Below are positions 11,140-20,809 of a DNA stretch of 64,000 nucleotides, piece after piece. The notes under the pieces were generated by a model. It worked only from the letters and a program-made list of their open reading frames with translations, was not told where the DNA came from and searched no databases. The DNA comes from Ursus arctos (Eukaryota > Chordata > Mammalia > Carnivora > Ursidae): positions 21,572,001 through 21,636,000 of the forward strand of contig NW_026623008.1 in the NCBI RefSeq assembly GCF_023065955.2. Reading direction: 5' to 3'. The position numbers were made by a program, and so were the translations under genes. Position 1 is the stretch's first letter. Each line of letters starts with the position of its first letter.

Positions 11140-11320
11140 TTATTCCCTTGCCTTTCATTGTGCTTTCTCTCTGGGTAATTGGAGACGTGCAGGCCGCTAA
11201 CTACGATGTGTACATTCCAATGAAACGAAAGAAAATATAATTGAACATATTTCTTTCATGTCTGAGCAGCAGATTAATCTCCCTGACACATTCCTGTTTC
11301 CCCTTCCCTCCTTTTGCTTT
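11140..11320. promoter_or_regulatory. AT-rich non-repeat island (candidate regulatory element)
   Basis: AT-rich island with 'gggtaattggag', 'aaaatataattgaac' and 'gcagattaatctccc', i.e. several TAAT homeodomain-type cores, in a GC-rich setting and outside recognised repeats. Regulatory role is conjecture; cross-species alignment would settle it. Confidence 0.22.
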
Positions 11321-11329
11321 TCTCTGAGA

Positions 11330-11770
11330 TTTCTCCTTCCCTCCCTAGAATCTCTGGGATTTGAATGGCTGCGCGGCCCCTGATCAATGCAGACATGCAG
11401 AAGACCCTCACTTTACAGCCCGTGTTCCTGTGACCCCTAGATCACCCCGGGGCCCGAGGAGAAGAACCGTCAGCTTGAGGGAACTGTGGGCTGGAGAGGG
11501 GTCTCCGCTGATGCTGGGGACAGCCAGGGGCCGTGAGTGGGACCAGGAGGGTCTCCTGTGGGTGCAGAGACTCTCTTAGACACACTCTTGCAGACACTCT
11601 CTGTGGGTCCTTCTTTGTTGCCCTAGAACTAAGCCTGGATGTTTGTGATCGTGACTTTCAGCCAAAGCAGCCATCGTGGGTCCCCAGGGATGGCGGGATC
11701 AGCAGGGACGCTCTGGACGTGGCCGTGAAGCATGGGCTCAGCCCAGGAGGAGAGTGAGAGGCATCGATTG
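11330..11770. other. Gene-free stretch
   Basis: Short overlapping frames only (72 and 74 codons); no domain and no repeat family recognised. Confidence 0.4.
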
Positions 11771-11774
11771 GGGG

Positions 11775-11945
11775 CTCTCCTGCCTCAGTTTACTTGCTGC
11801 ATGACCTTGGGCGAGTGTTCCAACCTTCAGAGCATCAGGAATATGGGCGCCAGTGCACAAGACAAGGTGGCGGGAGGATGAACTGAGGCAACACCGGGGC
11901 TGTCAGCGCGGTGCCTGGCACGCGGTGGGTCCCGAACAGACAGGG
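11775..11945 (+). repeat. MIR SINE fragment
   Basis: 'gctgcatgaccttgggcgag', 'agcatcaggaatatggg', 'aggatgaactgaggcaac' and 'gcggtgcctggcacgcg' follow the MIR 3' half order, including the 'gtgcctggcac' tail. Confidence 0.6.
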
Positions 11946-11956
11946 GCTGGTACTGC

Positions 11957-12058
11957 TCATCCCTCCCTTCCCTCCCCCCGCCCTCCCTCTCCCCTCCCCT
12001 ACCCCTCCCTTCCTCTCCCCTCCCCTACCCCTCCCTTCCTCTCCCCTCCCTCCCTCAT
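11957..12058. repeat. Polypyrimidine tract with 26-bp tandem units
   Basis: About 100 bp of almost pure C/T with three interrupting purines. A 26-bp unit starts at 11991 and at 12017, with a partial third at 12043. Long homopurine-homopyrimidine DNA of this kind can form triplex (H-DNA) structures. It produces Gly/Arg- or Pro/Ser-rich shadow frames that are not genes. Confidence 0.85.
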
Positions 12059-12284
12059 CCGTCCAGCCCACTTTGCGAGCTGTGGTGTGCCAGGCCCCGT
12101 GCGGGCATCGGGGAGAGAAGAAAAAAACCTCCAGTCACCTCCAGTGGCTCAGGGTCCGGCGGTGACACGGAAATAATCCCTGTCAGGGGACAGAAGCTGG
12201 GTTTTCGGGGGATGGAAGAGGGACAAGCAGAGCAGGCACTGAAGCCTTGAGCTGAGCCTTGGAGGGGGCTTGCGTTTCAGGGGC

Positions 12285-12295
12285 GGGGGGGGGGG
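12285..12295. repeat. G11 homopolymer
   Basis: Run of eleven G within a G-rich patch (12281-12300). Prone to length variation and to G-quadruplex pairing. Confidence 0.85.
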
Positions 12296-12339
12296 AGGGG
12301 CGTTCCAGGAGAGGGGACAGCAGAGAGTGAAGAGTGTGG

Positions 12340-13115
12340 CGGGTTGGGGACCAAACACTGTTCTGGGAGCTACAGCTGTGAACCCCATAGACGACACTCC
12401 CTGGCCCGGAGCTCACAGTCTGTGGGGGGCACAGATGTTCACCAAACACCCAGCAAGCTACCCTGTGACCAGTGCGCTGAGGACGAGCTTCCCAGGTCCC
12501 CGCCTGTCAGGATGGTGCAGGAGGGCTTCCCTGAGGAGGGGACACTTGCACTGAGATCTGAGGGGTGAGGAGGGGAAGCTCTGGGGAGATGAGGAGGAGG
12601 TGTGCTCCAGGCCATGGAGACGGCGTGTGCAAAGGCCCTGTGGTGGGAGGGAGGGTTGTGGATTCAGGGCCTGAATGGTGGTCCCTGAGGCCGGGTGGAG
12701 GTGTGATGGGAAAAGAGGAAGCAGGTGAGGCAGGAGGAGAGGTGCTGGGCCAGGTCAGCCCTGGGGGAGCAGGACTGTTTTTATCTTCAAGGCACTGGGG
12801 AGCTCCTGAAGGATACAAGGGAAGAATGGACAGATTTCTTCTGAGAAACCACTCTCTCTGGCCAGTGGTCAGGAGAAGACAGAGGTGCAGGAGTCGGGGA
12901 GGAGGCTGCAGAAAGGTCCGGGTGGCAGGTGCTAGGCGAGGAGAGGCCGTGGACTTAGAGAGAGCCTGGATCACAGCGACTGGGGGTGGGCTCGATGCAG
13001 GGTGCAGGGAGGCAGTGGGAGGAGATGAGGATGACCCCCAGGGCTCTTGGAGGAAGGCAAAGGCTCCAGGGCAGTCAGAACCCAGGAGCCAGGTCTGGCG
13101 GGAGGTCATGGTCAC
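12340..13115 (-). repeat. LINE L2, long antisense segment
   Basis: Follows the antisense L2 order over about 775 bp: 'caaacactgttctgggagct', 'tccctggcccggagctcac', 'aggagggcttccctgagga', 'gacacttgcactgagatctg', 'gtgcaaaggccctgtggtgg', 'ttttatcttcaaggcactg', 'tctctctggccagtggtc'. It explains the two longest overlapping frames here (295 codons + and 202 codons -), which have no intact reverse-transcriptase block. Both are chance frames in a decayed, GC-rich LINE. Confidence 0.75.
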
Positions 13116-13254
13116 AGAGGTGGAGGCTTCCTCACCTTTCCAGGTGAAAGAGGTTCCTTCTTGCCTTTTCTCTCCAGTGTCTTTTCCACCGCTCCCTACA
13201 CAACAGCCCTCCCATCACCACCCCAACACAATTATGTGTCGTCCGCTGATCATA

Positions 13255-13345
13255 TCTTTTAAAGGCCCAGAGAAGGAGCTTGGTTTCCCAAGGTCGCACA
13301 GCAAGACGGATAGATGGGGATCCCAGAGCAGGTGTCTCCCCACCA
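13255..13345 (-). repeat. MIR SINE fragment, antisense
   Basis: 'aggcccagagaaggagctt', 'ttcccaaggtcgcacagc' and 'ggggatcccagagcagg' match the antisense MIR centre ('gcccagagaggttaag...ccaaggtcacacagc'). It ends about 100 bp before the SINE insertion. Confidence 0.6.
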
Positions 13346-13444
13346 CATGGTGTTGCCCAGACATGACTGCAGAGTGGCTGACGTCACTGCTCTCCCTGGC
13401 TCTGTCCGAGAGCCACAGGCAACAGCTGGACCACCCCTGCAATC

Positions 13445-13665
13445 AGAAATAAAAGGACAGAGGCGCCTGGGTAGCGCAGTCGTTAAGCGTCTGCCTTCGG
13501 CTCAGGGCGTGATCCCGGCATTCCGGGATCGAGTCTCACATCACATCGGGCTCCTCCACTGGGAGCCTGCTTCTTCCCCTCCCACTCCCCTGCTGTGTTC
13601 TCTCTCTTGCTGGCTGTCACATAAATAATAAAATCTTTAAAAAAAAAAAAAGAAATAAAAGGACA
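13445..13665 (+). mobile_element. CAN SINE (tRNA-Lys type) with 15-bp target-site duplication
   Basis: The element occupies 13460-13650. It starts 'gaggcgcctgggtagcgcag', continues 'gcgtctgccttcggctcag' and a B-box-like 'gggatcgagtctc', then a pyrimidine-rich part, 'aataaaatcttt' and an A12 tail. A perfect 15-bp duplication 'agaaataaaaggaca' flanks it at 13445-13459 and 13651-13665. The tRNA-related head is non-autonomous and was mobilised by LINE-1. The 'ccttcggctcag' variant points to an arctoid carnivoran. The clean duplication implies a fairly recent insertion. Confidence 0.95.
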
Positions 13666-13669
13666 ACCG

Positions 13670-14185
13670 TGTTTATAGTATAGGTTTATTTTATAGATGT
13701 TCAAAGAGGAGTTGATAAAGAGAATCTTTGTTTTTTTAGTGTTTTGCTATTTTATATTCTCTAACGCACAGATTCCCTGTGTCCCATGGCGGCTGGAGGT
13801 CCCAGGAAAACAGCTCCTGCAGGGCCGAGGGCACCTGTCTGGAGGCTGCCCTGGGCTGCCCTGCAGGGCTGGTGCTGGGAGCTGAGGCAGCGTGGGGCTC
13901 CCTGCCTTGCCCTCCCCAGTCAGCCCTGGGACTCTCCCTCCAGTCAGGGGGAGGGGTGGTGAGCTCACCGTCCCTAGAGATTCCCAGAGCCTCGGCAATG
14001 CTTTGCATGGAGCGTGGGACTGGGGCCGTGACCAGGACTTCAGCTTTGCAGCCTCCCCACCCTGCTCTTCGTAGACTTGGGGGGAGGTGCTTAAGGAACC
14101 AGCAGTCAGCATGTGAGTGGGGGCCTTCAGGGTCCAATTCACCCCCTCCATTGCCAGTTCAAGCCCCCATCTCATCCCAGGGCTG
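13670..14185. other. Gene-free stretch
   Basis: AT-rich at 13670-13765, then GC-rich. Overlapping frames of 133-151 codons on both strands have no domain. No repeat family recognised. Confidence 0.4.
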
Positions 14186-14189
14186 AGGC

Positions 14190-14290
14190 CACGTTTTCCC
14201 ATTTCACGGAGGAGGAAGCTGAGGCTCAGAGACGCTCAGTGAGGCAGGAAGTGTCAGGGACAGCATTTTAACCCAGGCCCACCTGCTTCT
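14190..14290 (-). repeat. MIR SINE fragment, antisense
   Basis: 'cccatttcacggaggagga', 'agctgaggctcagagacg', 'cattttaacccaggccc' match the antisense MIR centre. Confidence 0.65.
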
Positions 14291-14329
14291 TTCTCCAAAG
14301 CCTGACTATCCAAGAGAATAAAGCTGCTC

Positions 14330-14545
14330 CGATATGAGCGCTTCCCTGATGCCAGGCTCGGAGCGCAGTGCTTCCCTGCCAAACCCCAGCTCACCCCGAC
14401 CAGGGCCTCCGTGCTGGGTACTTGCACTCCCACTTCTCAGATGGGGAACCTGAGGCTCAGAGAGGTTAAGGTATTTGCCTGAGGACACACGGCTGGTGAA
14501 CCCTGGAGCTGGGGTTCAGTCCCAGGTTTGTCACTTCAGTCTATG
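14330..14545 (-). repeat. MIR SINE, antisense
   Basis: 'gcttccctgatgccaggc', 'tcccacttctcagatgggg', 'ctgaggctcagagaggttaa', 'cctgaggacacacggctgg' and 'ggggttcagtcccagg' follow a nearly complete antisense MIR. Confidence 0.75.
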
Positions 14546-14785
14546 CCGGAACCGCTGCACCCTCCTGCCCTTCCCCCCAAAGTTCTTCTTGGGGTCCCCC
14601 CAGCTCCTCCACCCTGACCTTTAGACCAGCTAGGAAAGGTCCTGACCCCAGGATTCATGAGCATAAGAAGCGGGTTATGAAATTCTAGAGGGCGAGGAGT
14701 ACTTTAATTACTTTCATCTCTTCTGTCCCTTAAGAACTGCTGGATGAGTGAGTGAATGAATGAATACAGTTTCTCTGCAGCCTGG

Positions 14786-14947
14786 GAGGTCATCAGGGAG
14801 GTGGTGGGGGGGAGGTGGTGGTGATCAGGCTGATGGGAGGTGGTCAGGGAGGTGGGAGGTGATAGGCAGGTGGGAGGTGATCAGGGAGGTGGGAGGTGGG
14901 CAGGCAGGTGGGAGGTGGGCAGGGAGGTGGATGGTGGGCAGGCAGGT
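14786..14947. repeat. G-rich minisatellite, about 20-bp units
   Basis: Irregular tandem array built from 'gggaggtg' plus variable spacers such as 'gtcagggaggt', 'ataggcaggt' and 'ggcaggcaggt'. On the plus strand nearly every unit has GG or GGG runs, so the tract could fold into G-quadruplexes. The 122-codon frame across it is a repeat artefact. Confidence 0.85.
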
Positions 14948-15439
14948 AATTGGCAAGAGGAGAGTGCTCAGATCTCTCTTGAGGGGAAGGAGCAGTTCAA
15001 GGGCATAATCTTAGTCAGAGCAGGCGTTAAAATTGATCTTGGTGCAGCTCATACAAATCTGTGTGTCAGGCCCATAAATCGCCCGTTTAATGGGCCTGGA
15101 GATGCCACGGCAGGGAGGCGGGTGGGGGGCAGGGCTTGGGCCCCACTTGGAACAACCAGCTGCCAGGGTGAGGCTGAAAGTGTATGTATGTATCATGGGG
15201 GGTGTTGATCCGGCAGACAGCATTGGGGGTGTGGGGTCACTGTCCAGCTCCAAATGTACCCTGGCTCGGAGATAGGGGCGGCTGGAGCTGCAGACCCGGG
15301 GTGACTCTGAGCCCGGATGGCAGAGGAGGGAGGCCTCTGCCTGCCTGCCAACCGCCACCGCCAGGACCTTTACCAGACTCCACAAATATCAGACGTCAGT
15401 GGAAAGAAAATGACTCCCAGTGTTGCCAAAAGTCCAACT

Positions 15440-15680
15440 CTGGAAGGAACACGATTATGTCAGGTGGTAACAGGGTTCTCACGGCGGTCTGCGCTTTGTT
15501 TCATGCTTTCATCTTGCCTCTTCGCAAAACGAATTCTGCCAAACCCCTTGAAGCCAACTGTCAAAGTAAAGCATTTAGGGGGAGACAGATCTCTTACTCT
15601 GATGGCAAAATTCATTTGAAATGATCCTTTAATCACTGCAAAACCTGGAGCTGAAATGTTCAAGCCTGTTCACCCCGCGT
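15440..15680. promoter_or_regulatory. AT-rich non-repeat island (candidate regulatory element)
   Basis: Low-CpG, balanced sequence with 'tgatcctttaatcactgc' and 'gtcaaagtaaagcattt', no recognised repeat, in GC-rich flanks. Short frames (65-146 codons) cross it on both strands without a domain. Regulatory role is conjecture. Confidence 0.22.
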
Positions 15681-15689
15681 GTTTGTTCC

Positions 15690-16140
15690 TCATTTTCCCG
15701 TGGCCTCCTCTTCCGCTGCCCCGTCCTCCGCCCCTTACACAATAACGCGGCCGAGAAGCGCAGCTGGGGTCATGATAATCATTCGGTTTCTCAGAGCAGT
15801 TTTAGGGGGAAAACGACAGAGCGCGCAGCCTGTCTCTTGGTGTCTGCCTGGGGACAGAGGCACTCGCCATCAGAGGCTCCAGCAGCCCAGGGGCGGCCTG
15901 CCCGCGGGGGAGGCGGGGGGTTCACAGACCTGGCCTCTGTGGTCCTTACAGCAGGGTGGAGAGGCAGGGGGCATCTGGGAGGATGGCAGTGCCTCACCCC
16001 TGCTGGAGCTGGGGACTGCTACTTTTCCTCTAATCCCCGCTCTCCACCCTGCCCCTCTTCCATTCCTCATGTCCTCCTAGCTTTTCAGATCTTCATCTTA
16101 CATTTGCGTCCAGCCCTTCACAGTTGGCAAAGCATTTTCA
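15690..16140. other. Gene-free stretch
   Basis: A slightly CpG-richer patch at 15720-15765 ('aataacgcggccgagaag') is too short to call a CpG island by eye. No repeat or gene recognised. Confidence 0.4.
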
Positions 16141-16151
16141 GATCATTTTGC

Positions 16152-16197
16152 CCATCCATCCATCCATCCATCCATCCATCCATCCATCCATCCATCC
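16152..16197. repeat. (CCAT)11 microsatellite
   Basis: Eleven uninterrupted CCAT units followed by decayed 'cgtttgttcgttcatccatc'. Likely polymorphic in length. It generates the '[12 protein letters not shown]' stretch in one shadow frame. Confidence 0.95.
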
Positions 16198-16404
16198 GTT
16201 TGTTCGTTCATCCATCTGTGCGTCTGCTCCTTATTTACCTGTTACTCAGCATGTGGGATTGCGCTGACCATGTGCCGTGCCCTGCAGTCAGCGAGACCCA
16301 ACTTCTGTCCTCCAGGAGTTCAAGGATGGGTAAGGGGGACGATGTGATAGATAATCGTTGGGGGCCTGGCGTATGGTGGGGTGCAGCATCAATTTGGGTA
16401 TCCT

Positions 16405-16590
16405 GAGCCCCAAGTAGCACAAAAACTCAACAACAGTGGTTCAAGCCATTGAGATATGACATGGGCTCCCATGCGCAGATGTCTGGAGGGGTTCTGGGGT
16501 TGGACAGAAGGTCAGAGATGTCAACAAAGACCCAGGCATTTTCTCCCTCTTCTTTGGCCATCATCCTTGGCCATGTTGGTCCAGGGTCTG
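16405..16590. repeat. Old repeat, direct copy 1 of 2
   Basis: 'caagtagcacaaaaactcaa', 'caacagtggttcaagcc', 'cagatgtctggaggggttc' and 'ggccatcatccttggccatg' recur in the same order and orientation in the block at 16715-16905. Either two insertions of one old family side by side or a local duplication. Family not identified. Confidence 0.6.
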
Positions 16591-16714
16591 AAATTAGAGA
16601 CAAAAGTATAGACAAATAGCTGTGACTCTGTGTGTGTGTGGAGGTGGGGGGTTGTGAGAGACGTGAGCTGGGCACGTAGTAGGTGCTTCCATCAGTTAGG
16701 AGGTGTTGGGTATC

Positions 16715-17000
16715 AAGTAGCAGAAATCCAACAACAATGGCTCAAGCAACTCAGACACAACGATCGTGAGCAAAAAGATGTGTGGAGGGAGGCAGTTCCG
16801 GGGCTGGTCAGATGCTCAGTGATGCCAGCAAACCAGGGTCTTTTCCTCTTTCCTGTTTATCATCCTCAGCTACGTTGGCCTTTTGCCTCAGCTTCTGGCC
16901 TCACTGTAGCAAGACAGCTGCCACAGCTCCAAACATTGTCTCACAGGCCCGCATTCAGGTCTAGAGGAGGGGAGTAGAGTGAGGCAGAAGAAATATTCCC
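16715..17000. repeat. Old repeat, direct copy 2 of 2
   Basis: Parallels the upstream copy: 'caagtagcagaaatccaa', 'caacaatggctcaagc', 'agatgtgtggagggagg', 'gtttatcatcctcagctac'. It runs on further at its right end ('gcaagacagctgcc'). Offset between copies is about 310 bp. Confidence 0.6.
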
Positions 17001-17009
17001 CAGGAGCTC

Positions 17010-17490
17010 TCCCTCCACCGGCAGATTTTCCGTCACACCTCCATGACCAGATCTGGGTCACACGCCCACTCCTAAAACCATGTCTGGAGAAGGGGGTGGC
17101 ATGCCAGGCCTGGCTTCACCCCTGGGCTGGGGAGGCCCCCAGGTCTAAGCCTGTTGCTGCAGAATGAGCCCAGGGCTCTGCGAGTGCAGGAAGGAGGGGC
17201 GGGCTGTGGGGTGGGCGGGTGCCCGCGTCCCCCACCTTCTCATCAGCGCTGTGACGGAGTGTCCCTACAGTGTGGGGTCCCAGGCTGGGGGCCGCGCCTC
17301 ATCTACCTTCCTACCCCGATCTCTGTGCCTCGGGAGCTCCAGGCCCCGGAAGCTGCCTGCGGCGTGGGAGGATTTGCCCACCGTCCTGCCGCCCTTCTCC
17401 CCACGAAGATGAATGGACACCTTCCGTGTCATCAGTGATGGGGACACACAATCTTCAGGTTGGTGTCACCACATCTTGGTCATGAGTTGG
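17010..17490. other. Gene-free GC-rich stretch
   Basis: Frames of 60-94 codons on both strands, Pro/Gly/Arg-rich, without domain. No repeat family recognised. Confidence 0.4.
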
Positions 17491-17494
17491 CAAC

Positions 17495-17605
17495 TCGCAT
17501 ACTTGGGGAAACAATATGCACTTATGCAGAATATAAGCATATGCTAATGACGGGTAATTATGCTCCATATTTATAGATTCACCAAAACATGTAAAGCCCC
17601 TTCTG
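17495..17605. promoter_or_regulatory. AT-rich island with octamer-like and TAATTA motifs
   Basis: Contains ATGCTAAT at 17541-17548 (one base from the POU octamer ATGCAAAT), TAATTA at 17555-17560, a partial palindrome 'ataagcatatgctaat' and a MEF2-like 'atatttatag'. Not a recognised repeat. Candidate enhancer on composition and motifs only. Confidence 0.28.
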
Positions 17606-17904
17606 CCAATCACACACCTACAGGCACGTCACGATCTCATCACCGCACAGGAGGCTCCTGGCCGGGACCCGACGTGAGCTGGGGCAGCCGGGGTGGGATG
17701 AAATGCCTGGGGACCTCGCTGTCACCACTGCCCACCCCCCACTCAGACCTGTACCCATCGCTGCCCTTCCAGCCTTCCTGGTCCTCTGGGCTTCCCAGAG
17801 AGACAGAGCCTGCGGGGCATGGGCCTGGGAGAGACCCTGAGGATCACTGAGAGTGACTGTCCCCTTTTCCAGATGGGGAAACTGAGGCCCGTTCACTCAG
17901 TCAC

Positions 17905-18235
17905 TCTCCCACCCAACAGTGTGCTGAGTGCCTAACATGCCCCAGGCTCTGTTCTAGGTGTGGGGGATTCAGTTGCTGTTTTAGGGCGGACACAGAGGAC
18001 CGTGCCAGCTGGGAACAAGCACCTGGAGGGGACACAGAGGACAATGCCAGGTGGGGATGAGCACCATGAGGAGACTCACGTGGGTGGAGGAGAGAGTGAC
18101 AGGAGGGGGCAATGGGGTCCAGGAAGCAGGCGACATTGAGGGCAGCACTGAAGGAGAAGGAGGTGAGCCAGAGCCAGGCACCCCAGGGTATGTGTGCAGA
18201 GGCTTGTGGGGTGGGGGATGGAGCCTGCCCAAGGA
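17905..18235 (-). repeat. LINE L2 fragment, antisense
   Basis: 'gtgctgagtgcctaacatg', 'caggctctgttctaggtgtg', then 'ggagagagtgacaggagg' and 'gacattgagggcagcactga' resemble antisense L2 3' sequence. The middle is too diverged to be sure it is one element. An internal near-repeat 'cacagaggac(c/a)' occurs at 17990 and 18030. Confidence 0.5.
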
Positions 18236-18259
18236 GGACGTGGCTGTCCCCACTCTTGG

Positions 18260-18385
18260 GTTCAGCAAACATTTATCACTCTTGGTCCCATGTGGGGTAC
18301 CATGCTGAGGGCAAGGGGAGCACAGACAAGCAAGGGAGGGTCCTTCTCCAGGGAGTCCTCAGGGGTGGTCAGGGCGCCGATGGGG
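18260..18385 (-). repeat. L2-type 3'-end fragment, antisense
   Basis: 'ttcagcaaacatttatcac', 'ggtaccatgctgagggc' and 'gggtccttctccagggag' fit the antisense L2 tail. Separate from the preceding fragment because the 3' end restarts. Confidence 0.5.
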
Positions 18386-18434
18386 GGAGTCCCAGGAGCT
18401 GAGAGACGTAGAGGACACGCAGGGGGGACCCTGA

Positions 18435-18520
18435 CTGGCCTGGGTTCAGTCCTGGTGCTGACACTTCCTTCTTTAGCTCCCAGGCTTGGTTTCCCCATCC
18501 GTACAATGGGTGTGTGAGGG
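18435..18520 (+). repeat. MIR SINE fragment
   Basis: 'ctgggttcagtcctggtg', 'caggcttggtttccccatcc' and 'gtacaatgggtgtg' follow the sense MIR order. Confidence 0.6.
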
Positions 18521-18785
18521 TGTGTGGCATCAGGCCTTTTCTAAACCAGGTGATTCAAGTGGGTAGCCAGAGATAAGATCCCTGGTCTGGGTGATCTTGG
18601 ACCCCTTCCAGCCCTGAGTGTGTAGGTCATCAAAACTAAGATGATAGAAAGATCTGAATCCTGATCTCTTCTGAGGCTCCTTTCCTCAGTCCCTTGCCCC
18701 TCTCAAGCAGCGCTGCCCTGTGATTTTATAGTTTGATTCCAAACCCTAGTAGTGGAGGTTCCGTCCCCAGGCATGGTGGAGGGAG

Positions 18786-18890
18786 GCGGTGTGGCTCAAC
18801 GGTTTGGCCACTGCCTTGGGTCACCCTGGTTTCCAGTCCGGGTTCCATTGCTTCTTTGCTGTGGGATCTTGGGAAAGACGCTCAACAGAG
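18786..18890 (+). repeat. MIR SINE 5' fragment
   Basis: 'ggcggtgtggctcaacgg', 'tttccagtccgggttcc' and 'gctgtgggatcttggg' fit the tRNA-like head and early core. It stops where the next MIR begins. Confidence 0.5.
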
Positions 18891-18899
18891 CAAGAACTT

Positions 18900-19110
18900 G
18901 GACTTGGGAGCAGAGTGCCGGGGGTTCGAGGCTCAGCTCCACCACTTCTGAGCTGTGTGACCTTGGATGAATTTCTAAACCTCTCTGAGCTTCCGTATCT
19001 TCATCTGTAAAATGGGGAGATAGCAATAGTGCCTCCTTTGTAGGATTATTGAAGCAATTAAGTAGTTTAATGCATGCAAAGTGTTGAGCACAGAGCCTGG
19101 CACTCAGCAT
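18900..19110 (+). repeat. MIR SINE, near full length
   Basis: Best MIR in the window: 'gggggttcgaggctcagc', 'gagctgtgtgaccttggatg', 'aacctctctgagcttccg', 'tcatctgtaaaatgggga', 'gtgcctcctttgtaggatta', 'agcacagagcctggcactc'. Confidence 0.85.
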
Positions 19111-19114
19111 TAGC

Positions 19115-20015
19115 CCCGAGGGAGGCGGGCGCTGAGCGGCCCCCGAAGATCTCCCTTCCCACGACCGCTGCGCTCACAGCTGAGAAACCCGGGCCGGGAG
19201 ACATTAGATTACACATCTGCGAACAAGACGGTATATGGCGGTGCTAAATTATGCAGGGCGGACAGTTAGAGAATGAGAGGATCTATAAAGAAGGGCTCAT
19301 TGGGCAGGACAGAGGCTCAGCGCGCAGGAGCCGAGGTGAGCAAGAGGCGCCCGCGGCCCCGGGGCAGGGCTGGTGTTCTCCTCCCTGACGCTCATCTTCC
19401 TCCTTCATACAGTCACGCTCGCTCGCTGGGAGGCGGTTGGAAAGTGCAGAATGGTAAATATGAGAGCTCTGAAGTCACCTGATGCTCCCCCTCCCAGGGA
19501 CAGTGGCCGGTAAATTATTGACGTCTTTCTTTATTCTTTGTTTCTCCCCGTACGCTGTTTCCACGTCACTGTCAGGACGATCTAGGTACGATGCAAGAGC
19601 AGAGAACCCTCCGGAACAGTGAAGCTCACCTCTGGCTCCTGTTACAGGTCGGCTGGGGTCAGCGGGGAGGGCTCTACTCACAGCAGACACCCAGGGACCG
19701 GGCTGATGGGGGGCCACTGTGCTAGGGGGTCAGCATGTCCTCATGCTTCTCAGTCATGGGGACAGGGAAGGACAGCCGGGAGAACCGAGCTCTGACCCTT
19801 AGATGCTTCCTCTCGAGAGGGTCACTCCCCACCTCTATTCACGTTGCTCAGTCAAAGCAGGTCTCAGGGGCTCCCCGACATGCAGGCGATGGGGACGTGC
19901 GGTTCTCTTGTGGGGACACCCAGAAGGACAACTGGGTCTCCGTGAACCCCAGCCACGTCCCCTGCACGCAGATTTGGGTGCTTCTCACCTGACCCTCCGG
20001 TCCAACCAGTTCTCT
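19115..20015. other. Gene-free stretch
   Basis: 19195-19290 is a small AT-richer patch ('acattagattacacatctg', 'gctaaattatgcagg') that could be conserved non-coding DNA. The rest is GC-rich with short frames and no recognised repeat. Confidence 0.4.
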
Positions 20016-20019
20016 GCCT

Positions 20020-20215
20020 CATATAGTCCATTTGATTAATGTTCCATAATTTATTTAACTAATCTCCTTTTCATGTAATTTGAATGATTTCATTTTTTAC
20101 TATCATAAATAATGCTGCGATAAATATTTTCATTCTTTAATCTTCCTCAAATGTCTATTTTGTTAGAAGAGATTCCTGTAAGATGTTGGGTGAACTAGCA
20201 TGAAATTTTAAGAAC
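20020..20215 (-). repeat. Ancient LINE-1 (L1M-type) fragment, antisense
   Basis: 'cataatttatttaactaatc', 'tcataaataatgctgcgata', 'ttagaagagattcctgta' match antisense old L1 ORF2 3' DNA, where the usual reading is 'aatttatttaaccattcccc ... aataatgctgcaatgaat ... aaattcctagaagtg'. Confidence 0.65.
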
Positions 20216-20219
20216 TGAA

Positions 20220-20555
20220 AATGGCTAATAGGTAGGGAGTGAATAATCCTCGAGTTCTGTTGGCTTGGCCTTCACGTGACCCCAGATCCGGGACCTTCTC
20301 CCGCTCTGCAGGCTCCCACCCTGGCCCCACCACCATCGTGCCTGGACCAGTGCAGGGGCCTCCTGCCTGCTCCCTGCCTCTGCCCCAGCCCTGTTCCCGG
20401 CACTCTCTCCCCAGCAGCCAGGTGACCTCCTGAGACTCAGGGCAGAGCTGTCCCTGCTCTGCTCCACGCCCCCAGACCCCTACCTCACTCTGCACAGTCC
20501 ATGCTGATGGTGCCCCTGGCCTTGCCTCTCCGCCCCCAGCCCCTCTCAGCACAAG
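20220..20555. other. Gene-free stretch
   Basis: Frames of 64-114 codons on both strands; sequence is C-rich and may be poorly preserved L2, but I cannot show it. Confidence 0.35.
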
Positions 20556-20559
20556 GCAG

Positions 20560-20800
20560 CAGGTGGAGGTTTAAAAACACAACCTGAACACCCTTCAGTC
20601 TTCCCATGGCGCTTAGGATCGAGTTCGGAATTCCTCATGCAGCCTTGGAGGTCCAAGGAAGTCTGGCTCTGCCCACCTCTGATCCCTCCATTCAAGGTGG
20701 TCCAGTGACATTGGTCTTTCTTCTGCCACCCAAACGTCCAAGCCTTAGCACCGTTTCCGCCTGGAACACCCTCCTTGGCATCCCATCAGGAAGGCCAGAG
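20560..20800 (+). repeat. LINE L2 3' fragment
   Basis: 'cacccttcagtcttcccatg', 'gcgcttaggatcgagttcgg', 'tggctctgcccacctctg' and 'cgtttccgcctggaacaccc' follow sense L2 near the end of ORF2. Confidence 0.7.
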
Positions 20801-20809
20801 GCCCCTGAG

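Noticed and set aside
12565..13452. 295-codon plus-strand frame, the longest in the window
   Set aside because: Lies in antisense L2 and then an antisense MIR and non-repeat DNA; no domain, low-complexity Gly/Arg/Glu-rich composition, competing 202-codon frame on the other strand.
13460..13540. tRNA-like head with B-box-like sequence as a possible tRNA gene
   Set aside because: It is the head of a CAN SINE with A-rich tail and target duplication; no intact cloverleaf expected.
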